From Bifidobacterium commune (GTDB lineage Bacteria; Actinomycetota; Actinomycetes; Actinomycetales; Bifidobacteriaceae), in the NCBI RefSeq assembly GCF_900094885.1, contig NZ_FMBL01000001.1, positions 214,867-278,866 of the forward strand: 64,000 bases of DNA, written 5' to 3'. A program made the position numbers and the translations under genes. Shown here in pieces: positions 28,305-36,923 of the stretch. A model generated the notes under the pieces. That model made no database searches, was not told the DNA's origin, and worked only from the letters and a program-made list of their open reading frames with translations. Numbering within the stretch: the first letter of the stretch is position 1; every line of letters starts with the position of its first letter.

Positions 28305-29042
28305 CTATTGTTCTTCTCGGAGCATTTTGGCACGGGCTACCGTGTCTTCGGCAAGAATTGCCTGTGCGTCGATGATGGGGAGTGAAGGGATTGGGAACTC
28401 TTCGTTCAGCACCGACAGCTCTGTGCAACCAAGTACGACGATGTCGCAACGGTACGGTGAATCGGTTGATTTGTCGAGGAACGTGTCGATAACGGATCGA
28501 TACCGTTCGAGGCTTAGCGGTCCGCCGCTTTTCACATCATCGTAGATCAGCGAGTCGATGCGTTGCTGCAGGTCATCGTCGGGTGTGACGAACGTGTACC
28601 CGGCGTCTTCGATGTGCTGCTGGTAGATTCCGGAATGACGCGAGCCTTCCGTACCCATAAAGCCCACCCTTGGATGAGTTTCCACAGGTAGCGTCGCTTT
28701 CATCCGTTCCACGGCTCCGGTGAGCATGTTGAGGATTGGTACGTCGGTGAGCCGCTGAAGGCGTGGCAACATGAAATGTGCAGTATTGCAAGGAAGTGTG
28801 ATGAAACCGGCACCTATCGCTGTCGCTTTTTTAACGTCATCGGCAATCACAGGGAAGGGATCGTCAGTGCTTTTTCCCAGCATGAAATCGGTGCGATCGG
28901 GCACCGAAGCGTCGTTGAAAACAACATAGTCCAAGAATTCTTGGTCTGTGGAGGCATTGCTCATTCTGTCAATGAATCGGATATACGATTCTGTAGCTAA
29001 TGTACCCATGCCACCGATGACGGCAAAAAACGGGCGTTTCAT
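28305..29042 (-). CDS. racD: Aspartate racemase RacD
   Basis: This PLP-independent Asp/Glu racemase interconverts L- and D-aspartate. The fold markers GGMGTLAT and the two catalytic cysteines are present: C85 in LPCNTAH and C206 in LGCTELS. At 245 aa its length is typical of aspartate racemases; glutamate racemases (MurI) have different flanking motifs. Its ATG overlaps the stop of the D-aspartate ligase gene (ATGA), indicating translational coupling. In Enterococcus faecium and Lactococcus the same pair supplies D-Asp for the peptidoglycan cross-bridge, which is the inferred job here. Confidence 0.88.
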   Translation of the reverse strand: MKRPFFAVIGGMGTLATESYIRFIDRMSNASTDQEFLDYVVFNDASVPDRTDFMLGKSTDDPFPVIADDVKKATAIGAGFITLPCNTAHFMLPRLQRLTDVPILNMLTGAVERMKATLPVETHPRVGFMGTEGSRHSGIYQQHIEDAGYTFVTPDDDLQQRIDSLIYDDVKSGGPLSLERYRSVIDTFLDKSTDSPYRCDIVVLGCTELSVLNEEFPIPSLPIIDAQAILAEDTVARAKMLREEQ

Positions 29043-30283
29043 TTCAAATCCGCCTTTTGTTTGAAGTACTGTGCATAACGCTTCTTGTAGATCGAGAACA
29101 TGTGGTGGATGAGCAGGGTGCGCATGATATTGCGGTCCTTGCTGTATTCGAGTGTTGTGCCCCAGTTCCCGCGTGCGATCATCTCCATGCCGCGGCGTTT
29201 GTCCTCTCCCTCGGTCACGTAGTCCTTAAAGATCGAGCGGGGAATTTCCATCCACAGCTTGTTTCCCTTGCCGATGATGGTGTTGCCGTCGAACGGTGTA
29301 TCTTCAACAAGGTCTTCGACGAAGTGTCGGGCGAGGTTGTAGCCATTCAAAGTAACGAAATAGCTGGATCGACCTTGGCGCAGATTAATTTCGAAAAGCT
29401 TGTAGGTTTTGTCCCGTTCGTCGTATTTCATGTCGAAGTTGGCGACGCCCACATAGCCGATGTCTTCGAGGAACGCTTTGATTTTTAAGCAGATTTCCTT
29501 GTTGTAATCAGGAATGATGGCCGCATAGTTGCCTACCGCCTCAGGCGTGGGATCCTCAAGGAGGGGGTGGCCGAGGAACATCATCCGCACTCTATGGTGC
29601 TGATCGACATAAGCGTTGAGGACACGCATGTGGCTGTCGTCGCCCGGAATGAAGTCCTGCAGTATCATATCCGCGCGGTAACCGGCGTCGTAGGCGCGGT
29701 TTATGAGAGTGTCCAATTCTTCGGGTGTTTCGATGATGAAAGCCTTTTTCCGTCCCGGGAAATCAACATCGAGCCAAGCTGCGGAATCAGCCGGTTTCAT
29801 GGCGATGGGGAAATCGAAAGGCAGATCCTTATATCCGCCTTTGGACACATCTTCACGGCTTATCACTTTGGTTTTGGGGTATGGCAGTCCGTACTGCTCG
29901 CAAAGTGCATAGAAGCTGTTCTTGTAGCTCAGCTGCTTGTTCAATGCAGGATCGAGGGTGTTAAAAATAAAATAAGGTGCCAACTCCTTGGCGTTCGCGC
30001 TCAGCAAGTTGGCGTAAAGGTCGCCGCAAGGAATAAGCAGCAGTTGGGTTTTGGGATGGTCCTTCTCCATTTGCTTGGCATAGTCAAGCAGGGTTTGACG
30101 GAATATATCAGGCTCTCCGAACCCGTCCACGAGAGTTACGTCGACTATCTTGCTGTAACGTGTAGGGCTGAGCTGGAGATATGCAAAGGCCTTCGATGTC
30201 ATCCCATAAACCTCGTGGAACGCACGGGCCATGCCGTAAACATTGATGTCGCTTCCTAAAAGAATCGGTTGAAATTGCTTCAT
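29039..30283 (-). CDS. aslA: D-aspartate ligase (ATP-grasp, peptidoglycan cross-bridge)
   Basis: The 414-aa ATP-grasp protein closely resembles what I know of the E. faecium D-aspartate ligase Aslfm: 'ILLGSDINVYGMAR', 'SPTRYSKIV', 'YGLPYPKT', 'QDFIPGDDSHMRVLNAYVD', 'GHPLLEDPTP' and 'FEINLRQGRSSYFVTLNG'. That enzyme adds beta-D-aspartate to the epsilon-amino group of L-Lys in UDP-MurNAc-pentapeptide. ATG 30283 is chosen from this homology, giving 'MKQFQPILLGSD'; the in-frame extension upstream overlaps murE and is not conserved in character. It starts 16 bp after the murE stop and overlaps racD. Confidence 0.88.
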   Translation of the reverse strand: MKQFQPILLGSDINVYGMARAFHEVYGMTSKAFAYLQLSPTRYSKIVDVTLVDGFGEPDIFRQTLLDYAKQMEKDHPKTQLLLIPCGDLYANLLSANAKELAPYFIFNTLDPALNKQLSYKNSFYALCEQYGLPYPKTKVISREDVSKGGYKDLPFDFPIAMKPADSAAWLDVDFPGRKKAFIIETPEELDTLINRAYDAGYRADMILQDFIPGDDSHMRVLNAYVDQHHRVRMMFLGHPLLEDPTPEAVGNYAAIIPDYNKEICLKIKAFLEDIGYVGVANFDMKYDERDKTYKLFEINLRQGRSSYFVTLNGYNLARHFVEDLVEDTPFDGNTIIGKGNKLWMEIPRSIFKDYVTEGEDKRRGMEMIARGNWGTTLEYSKDRNIMRTLLIHHMFSIYKKRYAQYFKQKADLK

Positions 30284-30299
30284 GACTTCCGATAAACCC

Positions 30300-31934
30300 T
30301 CAATCTTGTTGTTGTCCGATATTGAACAGCCGTTCAATGATGCGGTCATCACCCTCAAACGGTACATGTTTCTTGTGTGCTTTGATCCAGCGTTCGTTGC
30401 CTTTGCCGACGATGAGAATGACGTTGAATCTGTCGGCGTGGGCACGGGCATCATGGACGGCGTTGCTGATGGCGGTTGTGCGATCTGAGATGATGGTGGA
30501 AGCCCGGTCCGGTACGGTGATATAGCTTTGCATTTGCATGCAGATATCAATGATGGGCTCATCGTCGGTATCTTCACCGGTGAAAATGAAGTGTTCGACA
30601 CGGTCCTGTGCGGCCTGCACGATTTCTTTGCGCCGATCGTAGGCTTTGTTGCCCGCAGAGCCAGTCACCAAGGTAATGCGCGGGTTCTGCGGGCCGTAAC
30701 GACTGTCGACAAAGTCCAATACGGCTTTGATAGACGCGAAATTATGGGCGTAATCGACAATCGCGACTGTGTTGCTTTGCGGATCGGCGAATTGTTCCAT
30801 GCGTCCGGCAACACGCACTTTCTCCACCGATGTGACGGATTGAAATATATCCGCGACATTGATACCCGCCGCACATGCGATTGCTAGTGCAGCAGCAGCA
30901 TTGGCATAGTTGAAATCACCGAGCATGCTCAGCGAAATTCCGTCGGCCAGCGTCTCGCAATTGGTGTCCCTGGAATCTGTGCAGTGTGCACCGTCAAGAG
31001 CCTTGTCCGACCGGATTGCGGTGAAGGATTGGTGATCTGCATCGTCTGGGCGAATTGTGACGTTGGCTGGAGCAGGCTGGTTAACCGCTGCCGTTTCATC
31101 GGTTCGCAATGCGAAGGTGGTGATTGGCACATTGAACGCGGCGGCATCCTGACGAATCAGTGCGGCATAGGAATGGTCTGCGTTGAGTACCAGTTGGCGA
31201 CTATTGCCTACAATCTGGCGTTTGCAGTACAGATAATCTTCAAAACTGGGATGCTCGATGGGGCTGATGTGGTCGGGGGAGATATTGAGGAACGCTCCGA
31301 CATCGAAGGTCAGACCATAGACCCTGTTGACCTTATAGGCCTGTGAGGAAACCTCCATTACCAGATATTTCATTCCGTTGCGGACCGCGGTGTTCATCAT
31401 GCGGAAGGCGTCCAATGACTCGGGTGTGGTGAGGTCTGATTCCTCGTAAGTTTGTCCGTCCAGGCAGTTGTCCACCGAAGAGAACAGCGCCGCCTTGCCG
31501 CCGCTGACGGTGTTGAGCAGTGCCTGCGTGAAATAGGCCGTTGTGGTCTTGCCCTTGGTTCCAGTGATGCCAATCACGGTGAGTTTGTCCTGCGGTCGGT
31601 CATAGAACTCAGCGGAGAGAAGAGCGAGCGCCTTGCCGGCATCGTTGACGATAAGCCCGGGGGCGTTTGTGACATTACTGTATTCTTCACAAGCCACGTA
31701 GCACGCCAAGCCTTTGGCATCAATATCCTGCAGATACTCTTTGTGGAAACGGCCTTTGACCACAAGCAGCGTTCCTGGGCATACCTGCCGCGTGTCATAG
31801 GAAATGGATTCGAAAGGTTCCTCGCATCCTTCGATGTCGCTTGCCTTGAGCGTCCAGCACTTGCCCTGTACGATTTCTCGCAACAAATGATGTTCCTTGA
31901 GCAATTGTGCGGCGGATGCCAACGACAGAGCCAT
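30300..31934 (-). CDS. murE: UDP-MurNAc-dipeptide:L-lysine (or ornithine) ligase MurE, Lactobacillales type
   Basis: This Mur ligase adds the third residue of the stem peptide. The ATP loop GITGTKGKTTTAYF (GTKGKT at 125-130) and the block 'SDLTTPESLDAF...VMEVSSQAYKVNRVYGLTFDVG' are the form I associate with lactobacilli and streptococci rather than actinobacteria. The meso-DAP specificity motif DNPR is absent; the corresponding segment reads 'TGEDTDDEP', as in enzymes using L-Lys. ATG 31934 gives 544 aa, with GGAAAGG upstream. It is the first gene of a three-gene operon with D-Asp ligase and racemase. The dcw cluster's own murE slot (2096-2983) is degenerate. Confidence 0.9.
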   Translation of the reverse strand: MALSLASAAQLLKEHHLLREIVQGKCWTLKASDIEGCEEPFESISYDTRQVCPGTLLVVKGRFHKEYLQDIDAKGLACYVACEEYSNVTNAPGLIVNDAGKALALLSAEFYDRPQDKLTVIGITGTKGKTTTAYFTQALLNTVSGGKAALFSSVDNCLDGQTYEESDLTTPESLDAFRMMNTAVRNGMKYLVMEVSSQAYKVNRVYGLTFDVGAFLNISPDHISPIEHPSFEDYLYCKRQIVGNSRQLVLNADHSYAALIRQDAAAFNVPITTFALRTDETAAVNQPAPANVTIRPDDADHQSFTAIRSDKALDGAHCTDSRDTNCETLADGISLSMLGDFNYANAAAALAIACAAGINVADIFQSVTSVEKVRVAGRMEQFADPQSNTVAIVDYAHNFASIKAVLDFVDSRYGPQNPRITLVTGSAGNKAYDRRKEIVQAAQDRVEHFIFTGEDTDDEPIIDICMQMQSYITVPDRASTIISDRTTAISNAVHDARAHADRFNVILIVGKGNERWIKAHKKHVPFEGDDRIIERLFNIGQQQD

Positions 31935-32081
31935 AGTGAGCCTTTCCGTGCTGTCGAACCGATGGTTTTTCCCAACACCATATCCCAATTGCGTAGTTGC
32001 ATCAAGCGTTCTTAGCGGTACCCCCACACTTGACGGTATGTCGTTTGCGGTGGGTGAACAAATGACGTTCTCCGCAAGGAT

Positions 32082-32846
32082 TCATAGCCAGGAATCGGTG
32101 ACTGGTCCGCGTCCGCGTGAGCTCATCCACTCGTTGAAGGAGACTCGCCATTTTTCGTGTGCCTGCCGTTGCCAGTCCATCAGTTCACCGAGTTTGAGCG
32201 CGCCGACCTGCGGATAAAGTGTGCTGATCGGTTTGATCAGATCAACGGCGGCGATGGTGTCCGCGGTGGCGTCATGGAAGTCGCCATGCGGTTCCACGCC
32301 GTAGTATTCGGTCGTGTAGGTCAGTGTTCGTTTGCCGCGACGGTGCGAGATTTCGCGGTCGATGATCAGCGGATCGACAACCAGCAGCTGTTCCGGCAGT
32401 GGTTCAAGATTCCATCGTTGCAGATCATTTGAAAGCATCCGTACGTCAAATGGTGCGTTGTAGGCAAGCAGAGGAATATTTTTGGATTGGGCCTTCGCGA
32501 TGATTGAACCGATGGCTGTTAGGGCCTCGGCTGGTTCCATGCCGTTTGCCTGTAGGTATTCATCGGTGAACCCGTTGACTTGGCTTGCTCCTGCACTGAT
32601 ATGCCGATGCGGGTTGATGGTCCATTCCGCGATGGCGTCTCCGTCAGATCCTGTTTCCGGGTTGCGCAAAACCAGCGAGGCCGACACAATGGCGTCCTCC
32701 GATCCGGTGCCGGTGGTTTCGGTGTCACAACCCAGAAGCCATGATTGACTGAGTGTTGTGCTTTCGTCTTGGTGCGGTGCTTCGGTGATGGCCTGCATGA
32801 CGATGTTGGAACTATGGGTCTGTGCGGCGGGTGAAGTTGATGTCAT
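32082..32846 (-). CDS. DnaQ-like 3'-5' exonuclease (DEDDh)
   Basis: This stand-alone exonuclease of the DnaQ/RNase T fold is about 254 aa. ExoI D41-T-E43 is in 'GCDTETTG', ExoII is 'NAPFDVRML', and ExoIII is 'DFHDATADT' with the His and Asp of the DEDDh class. The first about 35 residues are polar and variable. ATG 32846 is taken as the start; an in-frame upstream ATG (32882) coincides with a TACAAT-like -10 box and is less likely. It is not fused to a polymerase or helicase, so its role (proofreading, RNA trimming or repair) cannot be fixed. Confidence 0.85.
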   Translation of the reverse strand: MTSTSPAAQTHSSNIVMQAITEAPHQDESTTLSQSWLLGCDTETTGTGSEDAIVSASLVLRNPETGSDGDAIAEWTINPHRHISAGASQVNGFTDEYLQANGMEPAEALTAIGSIIAKAQSKNIPLLAYNAPFDVRMLSNDLQRWNLEPLPEQLLVVDPLIIDREISHRRGKRTLTYTTEYYGVEPHGDFHDATADTIAAVDLIKPISTLYPQVGALKLGELMDWQRQAHEKWRVSFNEWMSSRGRGPVTDSWL

Positions 32847-32930
32847 ACAGTCATTGTGCGTGTCGATTTCGACATTGTACAAACAAAGGAAGTTAGGCGG
32901 CGGCTGAGGTATTGTTCGCCACGGTCAACC

Positions 32931-33095
32931 ATGATTGGTCCGATCATAGCTTGCATTCTTTTCCTCATGCCGATGTATGCGATTGTCAAGGTGCCGTCGC
33001 TCAAGAAATATGCGGGTCGAATGAGCAACGTCTTCGTTCTTGTGGTCGGACTTGTCGGTGTCAGTGCCATTGTTTGCAACATAAGGCTGTTGTGA
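32931..33095 (+). CDS. Small two-helix membrane protein (hypothetical)
   Basis: ATG 32931 opens a 54-aa frame with two hydrophobic stretches (about residues 2-18 and 31-50) separated by a short basic loop '[13 protein letters not shown]'. I do not recognise a family. There is no strong ribosome binding site, but composition and position between divergent genes suggest a real small gene upstream of the sigma factor. A longer in-frame reading starts at 32856. Confidence 0.4.
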   Translation: MIGPIIACILFLMPMYAIVKVPSLKKYAGRMSNVFVLVVGLVGVSAIVCNIRLL

Positions 33096-33161
33096 GCTGA
33101 TGAACGGCGCTGGTTGATGCCGTGTGTCGGAATCGGGCAAGTTGATGCGTAGAATGGTGGT

Positions 33162-33857
33162 GTGACGCAAACCGAACAGACACAGCCTCAAGGCTATGAA
33201 CCTGAAACGACTGCGCAGAAGCGCGCGCGTTTTGAGGCTCTTGCCATGCCTGCGCTTGATGTGCTCTACCGTCAGGCCATGAAGCTGACCAACAATGCCG
33301 AAGACGCACAGGATTTGGTGCAGGACGCCTACGAACGGGCGTTTAAAGCATTCGACAGTTTTCGTCCCGGAAGTAATTTCGAAGCGTGGATGACCACGAT
33401 AGAACGCAATACCTATTTCAATCAGTATGCGAAGGCCAAGCGTCGTCCGAAGCGTGCCAACGAATCAAACGGGGAATATGACGATTGGGATATTTATTCT
33501 GCTTCCGATCATTCTTCTGAGGGATTGAAATCGGCCGAACAGGAATATCTGGACGGTTTTGCGCCGGCTGAGATCATGCATGCGCTCGAGGCTCTTTCCC
33601 CAGAGCGACGGCAAGTGTTCATAGACACGGCCATCGATGGCAAGTCATATAAACAGGTTGCCGATGAGCAGGGAATCAAAATCGGTACGGTGATGAGCCG
33701 GTTGAACCGTGCGCGTGCTCAGCTCAGAGAACAGCTTGTTGAATACGCCCGACAAAGGGGATATGGCGAAAATAAAGACGATAATCACCGATCGATTGAG
33801 CGGTCTTCACTATTTGCGAACCGCGAAGTAGCGAAAACGGGTGATAATAGTGACTGA
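33162..33857 (+). CDS. ECF RNA polymerase sigma factor, SigH/SigR-like
   Basis: This 231-aa group IV sigma factor has region 2 at about residues 35-95 ('EDAQDLVQDAYERAFKAFDSFRPGSNFEAWM') and region 4 at about 145-195 ('LSPERRQVF', 'SYKQVADEQGIKIGTVMSRLNRARAQL'). The closest known relatives are actinobacterial SigR/SigH, which answer disulphide and heat stress. It starts at GTG 33162 and is followed, 25 bp on, by a Cys-rich anti-sigma-like gene, the arrangement of sigR-rsrA. The C-terminal about 35 residues after region 4 are polar and not needed for the fold. Confidence 0.88.
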   Translation: MTQTEQTQPQGYEPETTAQKRARFEALAMPALDVLYRQAMKLTNNAEDAQDLVQDAYERAFKAFDSFRPGSNFEAWMTTIERNTYFNQYAKAKRRPKRANESNGEYDDWDIYSASDHSSEGLKSAEQEYLDGFAPAEIMHALEALSPERRQVFIDTAIDGKSYKQVADEQGIKIGTVMSRLNRARAQLREQLVEYARQRGYGENKDDNHRSIERSSLFANREVAKTGDNSD

Positions 33858-33882
33858 AGTGAGTTTCGTAAGGGGAGTAGAA

Positions 33883-34176
33883 ATGGATGGACAGGTTGAA
33901 TCTACCGACGGTGCGGCTACGGGAAATCAGTATGTGACTGACGCTGCTCGTGCGGACATTGAGGTTTCCTTATATCATTTCGACAACCGTGTTACTGATG
34001 AAGAATGCTTCAATCCCGAGTCGTGCTGTGATGTGCATGAGAAAGCGGTCATCGCCCAGTTGCGCGAGTTGCTTCGTCCTACCTGTGCTCCCAAATGTCT
34101 TGTCGCCAGACTTCATGAGATGCTCGATCGCTGCTGTCTGGAAGAGACTTGCGGTGGGGAGATCGTATCAGCGTAA
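33883..34176 (+). CDS. Cys-rich anti-sigma factor-like protein (RsrA/RshA type)
   Basis: This 97-aa protein follows the SigH-like gene; ATG 33883 has AAGGGGAG upstream. It contains eight cysteines (C42, C48, C49, C68, C72, C84, C85, C90) and His at 32, 52 and 79. The layout 'LRELLRPTCAPKCLVARLHEML' resembles the C-terminal half of RsrA. The canonical zinc motif HxxxCxxC is not visible; instead there is CFNPESCCDVH. It is probably a redox-sensing anti-sigma factor with altered metal ligands. The assignment rests on gene order and composition. Confidence 0.7.
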   Translation: MDGQVESTDGAATGNQYVTDAARADIEVSLYHFDNRVTDEECFNPESCCDVHEKAVIAQLRELLRPTCAPKCLVARLHEMLDRCCLEETCGGEIVSA

Positions 34177-34297
34177 GATGTTGTGAGAAGTCCGGTGCAT
34201 ATAGGTGCATTTTTGGCGCGTTGAGACGACTCAGATTATGCAATGACCGGTTTTGCAGCTGTTAAACCGTTATGAAACAGTGTTGCTCTGCAGATAT

Positions 34298-34331
34298 GCG
34301 AATGCCCCGCGGATTGCCGCGGGGCATTCGC
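34298..34331. terminator. Bidirectional terminator between the sigma operon and bL37
   Basis: A perfect 15-bp stem (34298-34312 with 34317-34331) and a 4-base loop ATTG, very GC-rich, is followed on the plus strand by ATTTTCGT. It separates the convergent anti-sigma and bL37 genes. Confidence 0.8.
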
Positions 34332-34356
34332 ATTTTCGTATTAACACCAACGAAAC

Positions 34357-34431
34357 TCAGGCATTCGGCCTTTTGCCGTGGTTGGCCGCCTTCTTGCGGC
34401 GATCCTTACGCTTACGTCCGCGCATTCCCAT
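34357..34431 (-). CDS. Actinobacterial ribosomal micro-protein bL37
   Basis: A 24-codon frame encodes a very basic peptide starting MGMRGRKRKDRRKKA and ending NHGKRPNA. The ending matches the small ribosomal protein bL37 described in mycobacterial ribosomes, which has the same length and the NHGKRPNA tail. A strong AAAGGAG lies 6 bases before ATG 34431. The gene ends shortly before the terminator at 34298-34331. It is easily missed because of its size. Confidence 0.85.
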   Translation of the reverse strand: MGMRGRKRKDRRKKAANHGKRPNA

Positions 34432-34571
34432 GATGGGCTCCTTTACGTTCAGTGAATAAGCAAAAGGTATTATTTCACGTCGTTGCGACTTCTGCACGCC
34501 AGAGTTGACCGGTTTTCAGCATGAGCATGCTTGTGCTGATGGAAGTATGCTCGTGGTAAGTCGTGACGAGT

Positions 34572-35525
34572 TCAGTGCTGTTCGGCTTGCATGTAGAAGT
34601 TGGTGGAGCTTGTCTCGCCAGGCCTGATGACGGTCAGGTCGATGCCGGTGTTGAATGCGTTGGCATATGCGCTCTGAGGTTCGATAGCGACGCCCGCAGG
34701 ATGTGTTTCAGGAGCAAAACCGGTGCCGGTGCACATCTGGAAGGAGGTGATGGTCTCATCTCCGCCGACGCTGATGGCAAGACCATCTGGTCGGATCAAC
34801 GTTGCCATGGTCTTGCCATCGCGGTCATACTCTACATCGGTCCAAGCATCATCGAATGGTTGATCTGTCAATGCGGTGGGCTGACGTAGGTTGTATTTGC
34901 CTCCTTCCACAGGCTCGGTGCCGGTGGGAAGCAGTCGATCGTTCACCGTCACATGCGTACGCGCGGGAATGATGACTTGGCATTGGGCGTTTTGTTCGTC
35001 GATCTCGTCGCCGTACCCATTGAACCCATTGGCAATCCACGGATGAATCGCCGCTGCCCATGGTGCATCAACGTCGTCGTTGTTGGTTGCCGATACATTC
35101 AGTTGCAGTCCGTCGTCGCTAAGTGTATACGTAGCTCGAACTATGAGGTCAAAGGGATAACCTTTCATGGTTCCCGCGCGCCACATGAGCGTAACTTGGT
35201 CTCCGTCCAGGCTTTCCATCTTCCAGAATGCGCGATATCCATACCCATGGATGGCGTTGTGCTTTTCGTGTTCATCGATTGGCAGCGTGTAGGTTTTGCC
35301 CTCGAACGAGTAAACACCGTCTTCGATACGGTTGGGGAACGGAATGAGCAACTCGCCGTTGCTGCACGGCACCGTTTTATTTTGATCCCACGAGACGATC
35401 ATGTCTTTGCCTTGATAGGTGAGTGTGCGCAAGGTCGCGCCGAGTTCGGTGACGACGGCCGTATAGGCTCCGTGCGAAATAGTGAACTGCTGGCCTGTGC
35501 GTGGAGGCAGCGCGATTGTGGTCAT
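34572..35525 (-). CDS. galM: Aldose 1-epimerase (galactose mutarotase) GalM
   Basis: This cytoplasmic enzyme interconverts alpha and beta anomers of aldohexoses. At 317 aa it has the galactose mutarotase beta-sandwich signatures: 'IPFPNRI', catalytic His in 'NAIHGYGYR', second His in 'AAIHPW' and catalytic Glu in 'VAIEPQSAYANAF'. ATG 35525 follows TGAGGAG. A LacI-type operator lies upstream, so expression is probably sugar-controlled. It is monocistronic in this window. Confidence 0.92.
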   Translation of the reverse strand: MTTIALPPRTGQQFTISHGAYTAVVTELGATLRTLTYQGKDMIVSWDQNKTVPCSNGELLIPFPNRIEDGVYSFEGKTYTLPIDEHEKHNAIHGYGYRAFWKMESLDGDQVTLMWRAGTMKGYPFDLIVRATYTLSDDGLQLNVSATNNDDVDAPWAAAIHPWIANGFNGYGDEIDEQNAQCQVIIPARTHVTVNDRLLPTGTEPVEGGKYNLRQPTALTDQPFDDAWTDVEYDRDGKTMATLIRPDGLAISVGGDETITSFQMCTGTGFAPETHPAGVAIEPQSAYANAFNTGIDLTVIRPGETSSTNFYMQAEQH

Positions 35526-35549
35526 ATCAACTCCTCAGTGAGATGTAAT

Positions 35550-35557
35550 CGTTAACG
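35550..35557. promoter_or_regulatory. LacI-type operator upstream of galM
   Basis: CGTTAACG is a perfect 8-bp palindrome inside AATCGTTAACGTTT, with the central CG-flanked symmetry typical of LacI-family sites. It lies 25 bp upstream of the galM start. Confidence 0.5.
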
Positions 35558-35712
35558 TTTATATTCTAGCTGATGGCGCCATCGGGTGTTCTTTTGGTTA
35601 GGGTGCGTTCCTGTGCGATTGTCGGTGTGCCCGTCGGGAAAAGCGGCTTTATGGGGAAGATAGGGTGCTTGGGTGCGACTGATCGTCGCCTTCGGCCGGA
35701 AATCACACGGAA

Positions 35713-35740
35713 AAGCCCCCATCCGTACGGAAGGGGGCTT
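35713..35740 (-). terminator. Terminator of gap
   Basis: On the minus strand an 8-bp stem, AAGCCCCC with GGGGGCTT, and a 12-base loop are followed by TTCC, 59 bp after the gap stop. Confidence 0.75.
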
Positions 35741-35798
35741 TCTGCGATCATGCTTCAGTCAAAACATGACTCGAAGGCTTATCGCCTTGATAACATGC

Positions 35799-36854
35799 TC
35801 ACTCGTTGATCTCAGCGAAGTGCAGCAGGGTGCGAATCATGTTGCAGGTGAAGCCGTACTCGTTGTCATAGAAGGCAACGGTACGGGTCATCGTTACGCC
35901 GTCAACGGTGTTGACGTCGGTCTGCGTCGGATCGAAGACGCCGCCGTGGGTGTCGTCGATGATGTCGGAGGTCACAATGCCGTCACCGTTGTAGCCGAAG
36001 GTCTCGTTGTTCTCGAAAGCCTTCTTGGCAGCGGCGTTGATCTCGTCTGCGGAGACTTCCTTGTTGAGCACGGTGAAGAGCTCGGTGAAGGACCCGTCCG
36101 GAACCTGAACGCGCTGAGCGTGGCCCTGAAGTTTGCCGTTGACCGAAGGAACAACCTTGCCGATGGCCTTGGCGGCACCGGTGGAGTGCTCGATCGTGTT
36201 GATCGCGGCTGCGCGGTTGCTGCGCGGGTTGGAGCCACGGGGGCCATCAAGCAACATTTGGGTGCCGGTGTAGGCGTGCACGGTGGTCATGTAGCCGACC
36301 TTGATGCCAAAGTTTTCGTCAAGAAGCTTGACGAGGGCTGCGAACGAATTCGTGGTGCAAGATCCAGCGGAGACGATGTTGTCGTTAGGCGTGAGAATGT
36401 CCTGGTTGACGCCGTAGACGACGGTCGGGGTGGTTGCATCCTTGGCCGGAGCCGAGATGAGAACTTTCTTGACGCCGGCATCCAAGTGAGCCTGGCTCTT
36501 TTCAGCGGAGGTGTAGAAGCCTGTGCATTCGAGCACAAACTCGACGCCGTCGTTCTTCACCCACGGAATGTTGCGGGCGTCCTTCTCGGCGTATACCTTG
36601 TATTCCTTGCCGTCGACGATGATCGCGTCGTCGGTGGACTGTACGTCGACCAGCGTGCCGTCATCGTGGCGGAAGGTGCCGTGCGTGCTGTCGTACTTCA
36701 AGAGGTAGGCCAGCATGGAAGGCGTGGTCAAATCGTTGATCGCTGCGACCTCAATGTCACCAGCCTCGCCACCGCGGGACTGGAGTTCAAAAATGCGACG
36801 AAATGCCAGACGACCGATACGGCCGAAGCCGTTGATGCCAATCTTTACTGTCAT
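35799..36854 (-). CDS. gap: Glyceraldehyde-3-phosphate dehydrogenase
   Basis: This glycolytic enzyme oxidises glyceraldehyde-3-phosphate with NAD and phosphate; in bifidobacteria it serves the lower part of the bifid shunt. It has the Rossmann start [16 protein letters not shown], the catalytic C166 in SAGSCTTNS, and the C-terminal '[15 protein letters not shown]'. At 351 aa its length is typical. ATG 36854 has AAGGGAGA upstream. Codon use is strongly biased, as expected for a highly expressed gene. A long open frame on the opposite strand is a shadow of this bias. Confidence 0.97.
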   Translation of the reverse strand: MTVKIGINGFGRIGRLAFRRIFELQSRGGEAGDIEVAAINDLTTPSMLAYLLKYDSTHGTFRHDDGTLVDVQSTDDAIIVDGKEYKVYAEKDARNIPWVKNDGVEFVLECTGFYTSAEKSQAHLDAGVKKVLISAPAKDATTPTVVYGVNQDILTPNDNIVSAGSCTTNSFAALVKLLDENFGIKVGYMTTVHAYTGTQMLLDGPRGSNPRSNRAAAINTIEHSTGAAKAIGKVVPSVNGKLQGHAQRVQVPDGSFTELFTVLNKEVSADEINAAAKKAFENNETFGYNGDGIVTSDIIDDTHGGVFDPTQTDVNTVDGVTMTRTVAFYDNEYGFTCNMIRTLLHFAEINE

Positions 36855-36923
36855 GTAATTCTCCCTTAAGGAAATAAAGCGGGGACACGGGTTTGCGTTC
36901 CAGCTATATATTTACAACAGTTA

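Noticed and set aside
29567-30259. A 230-codon open frame on the plus strand
   Set aside because: It is the antisense of the D-aspartate ligase, whose protein is clearly homologous to a known family.
35673-36869. A 398-codon open frame on the plus strand
   Set aside because: It lies exactly opposite gap, whose strong codon bias leaves the antisense frame open; it is Val/Asp-rich with no recognisable domain.
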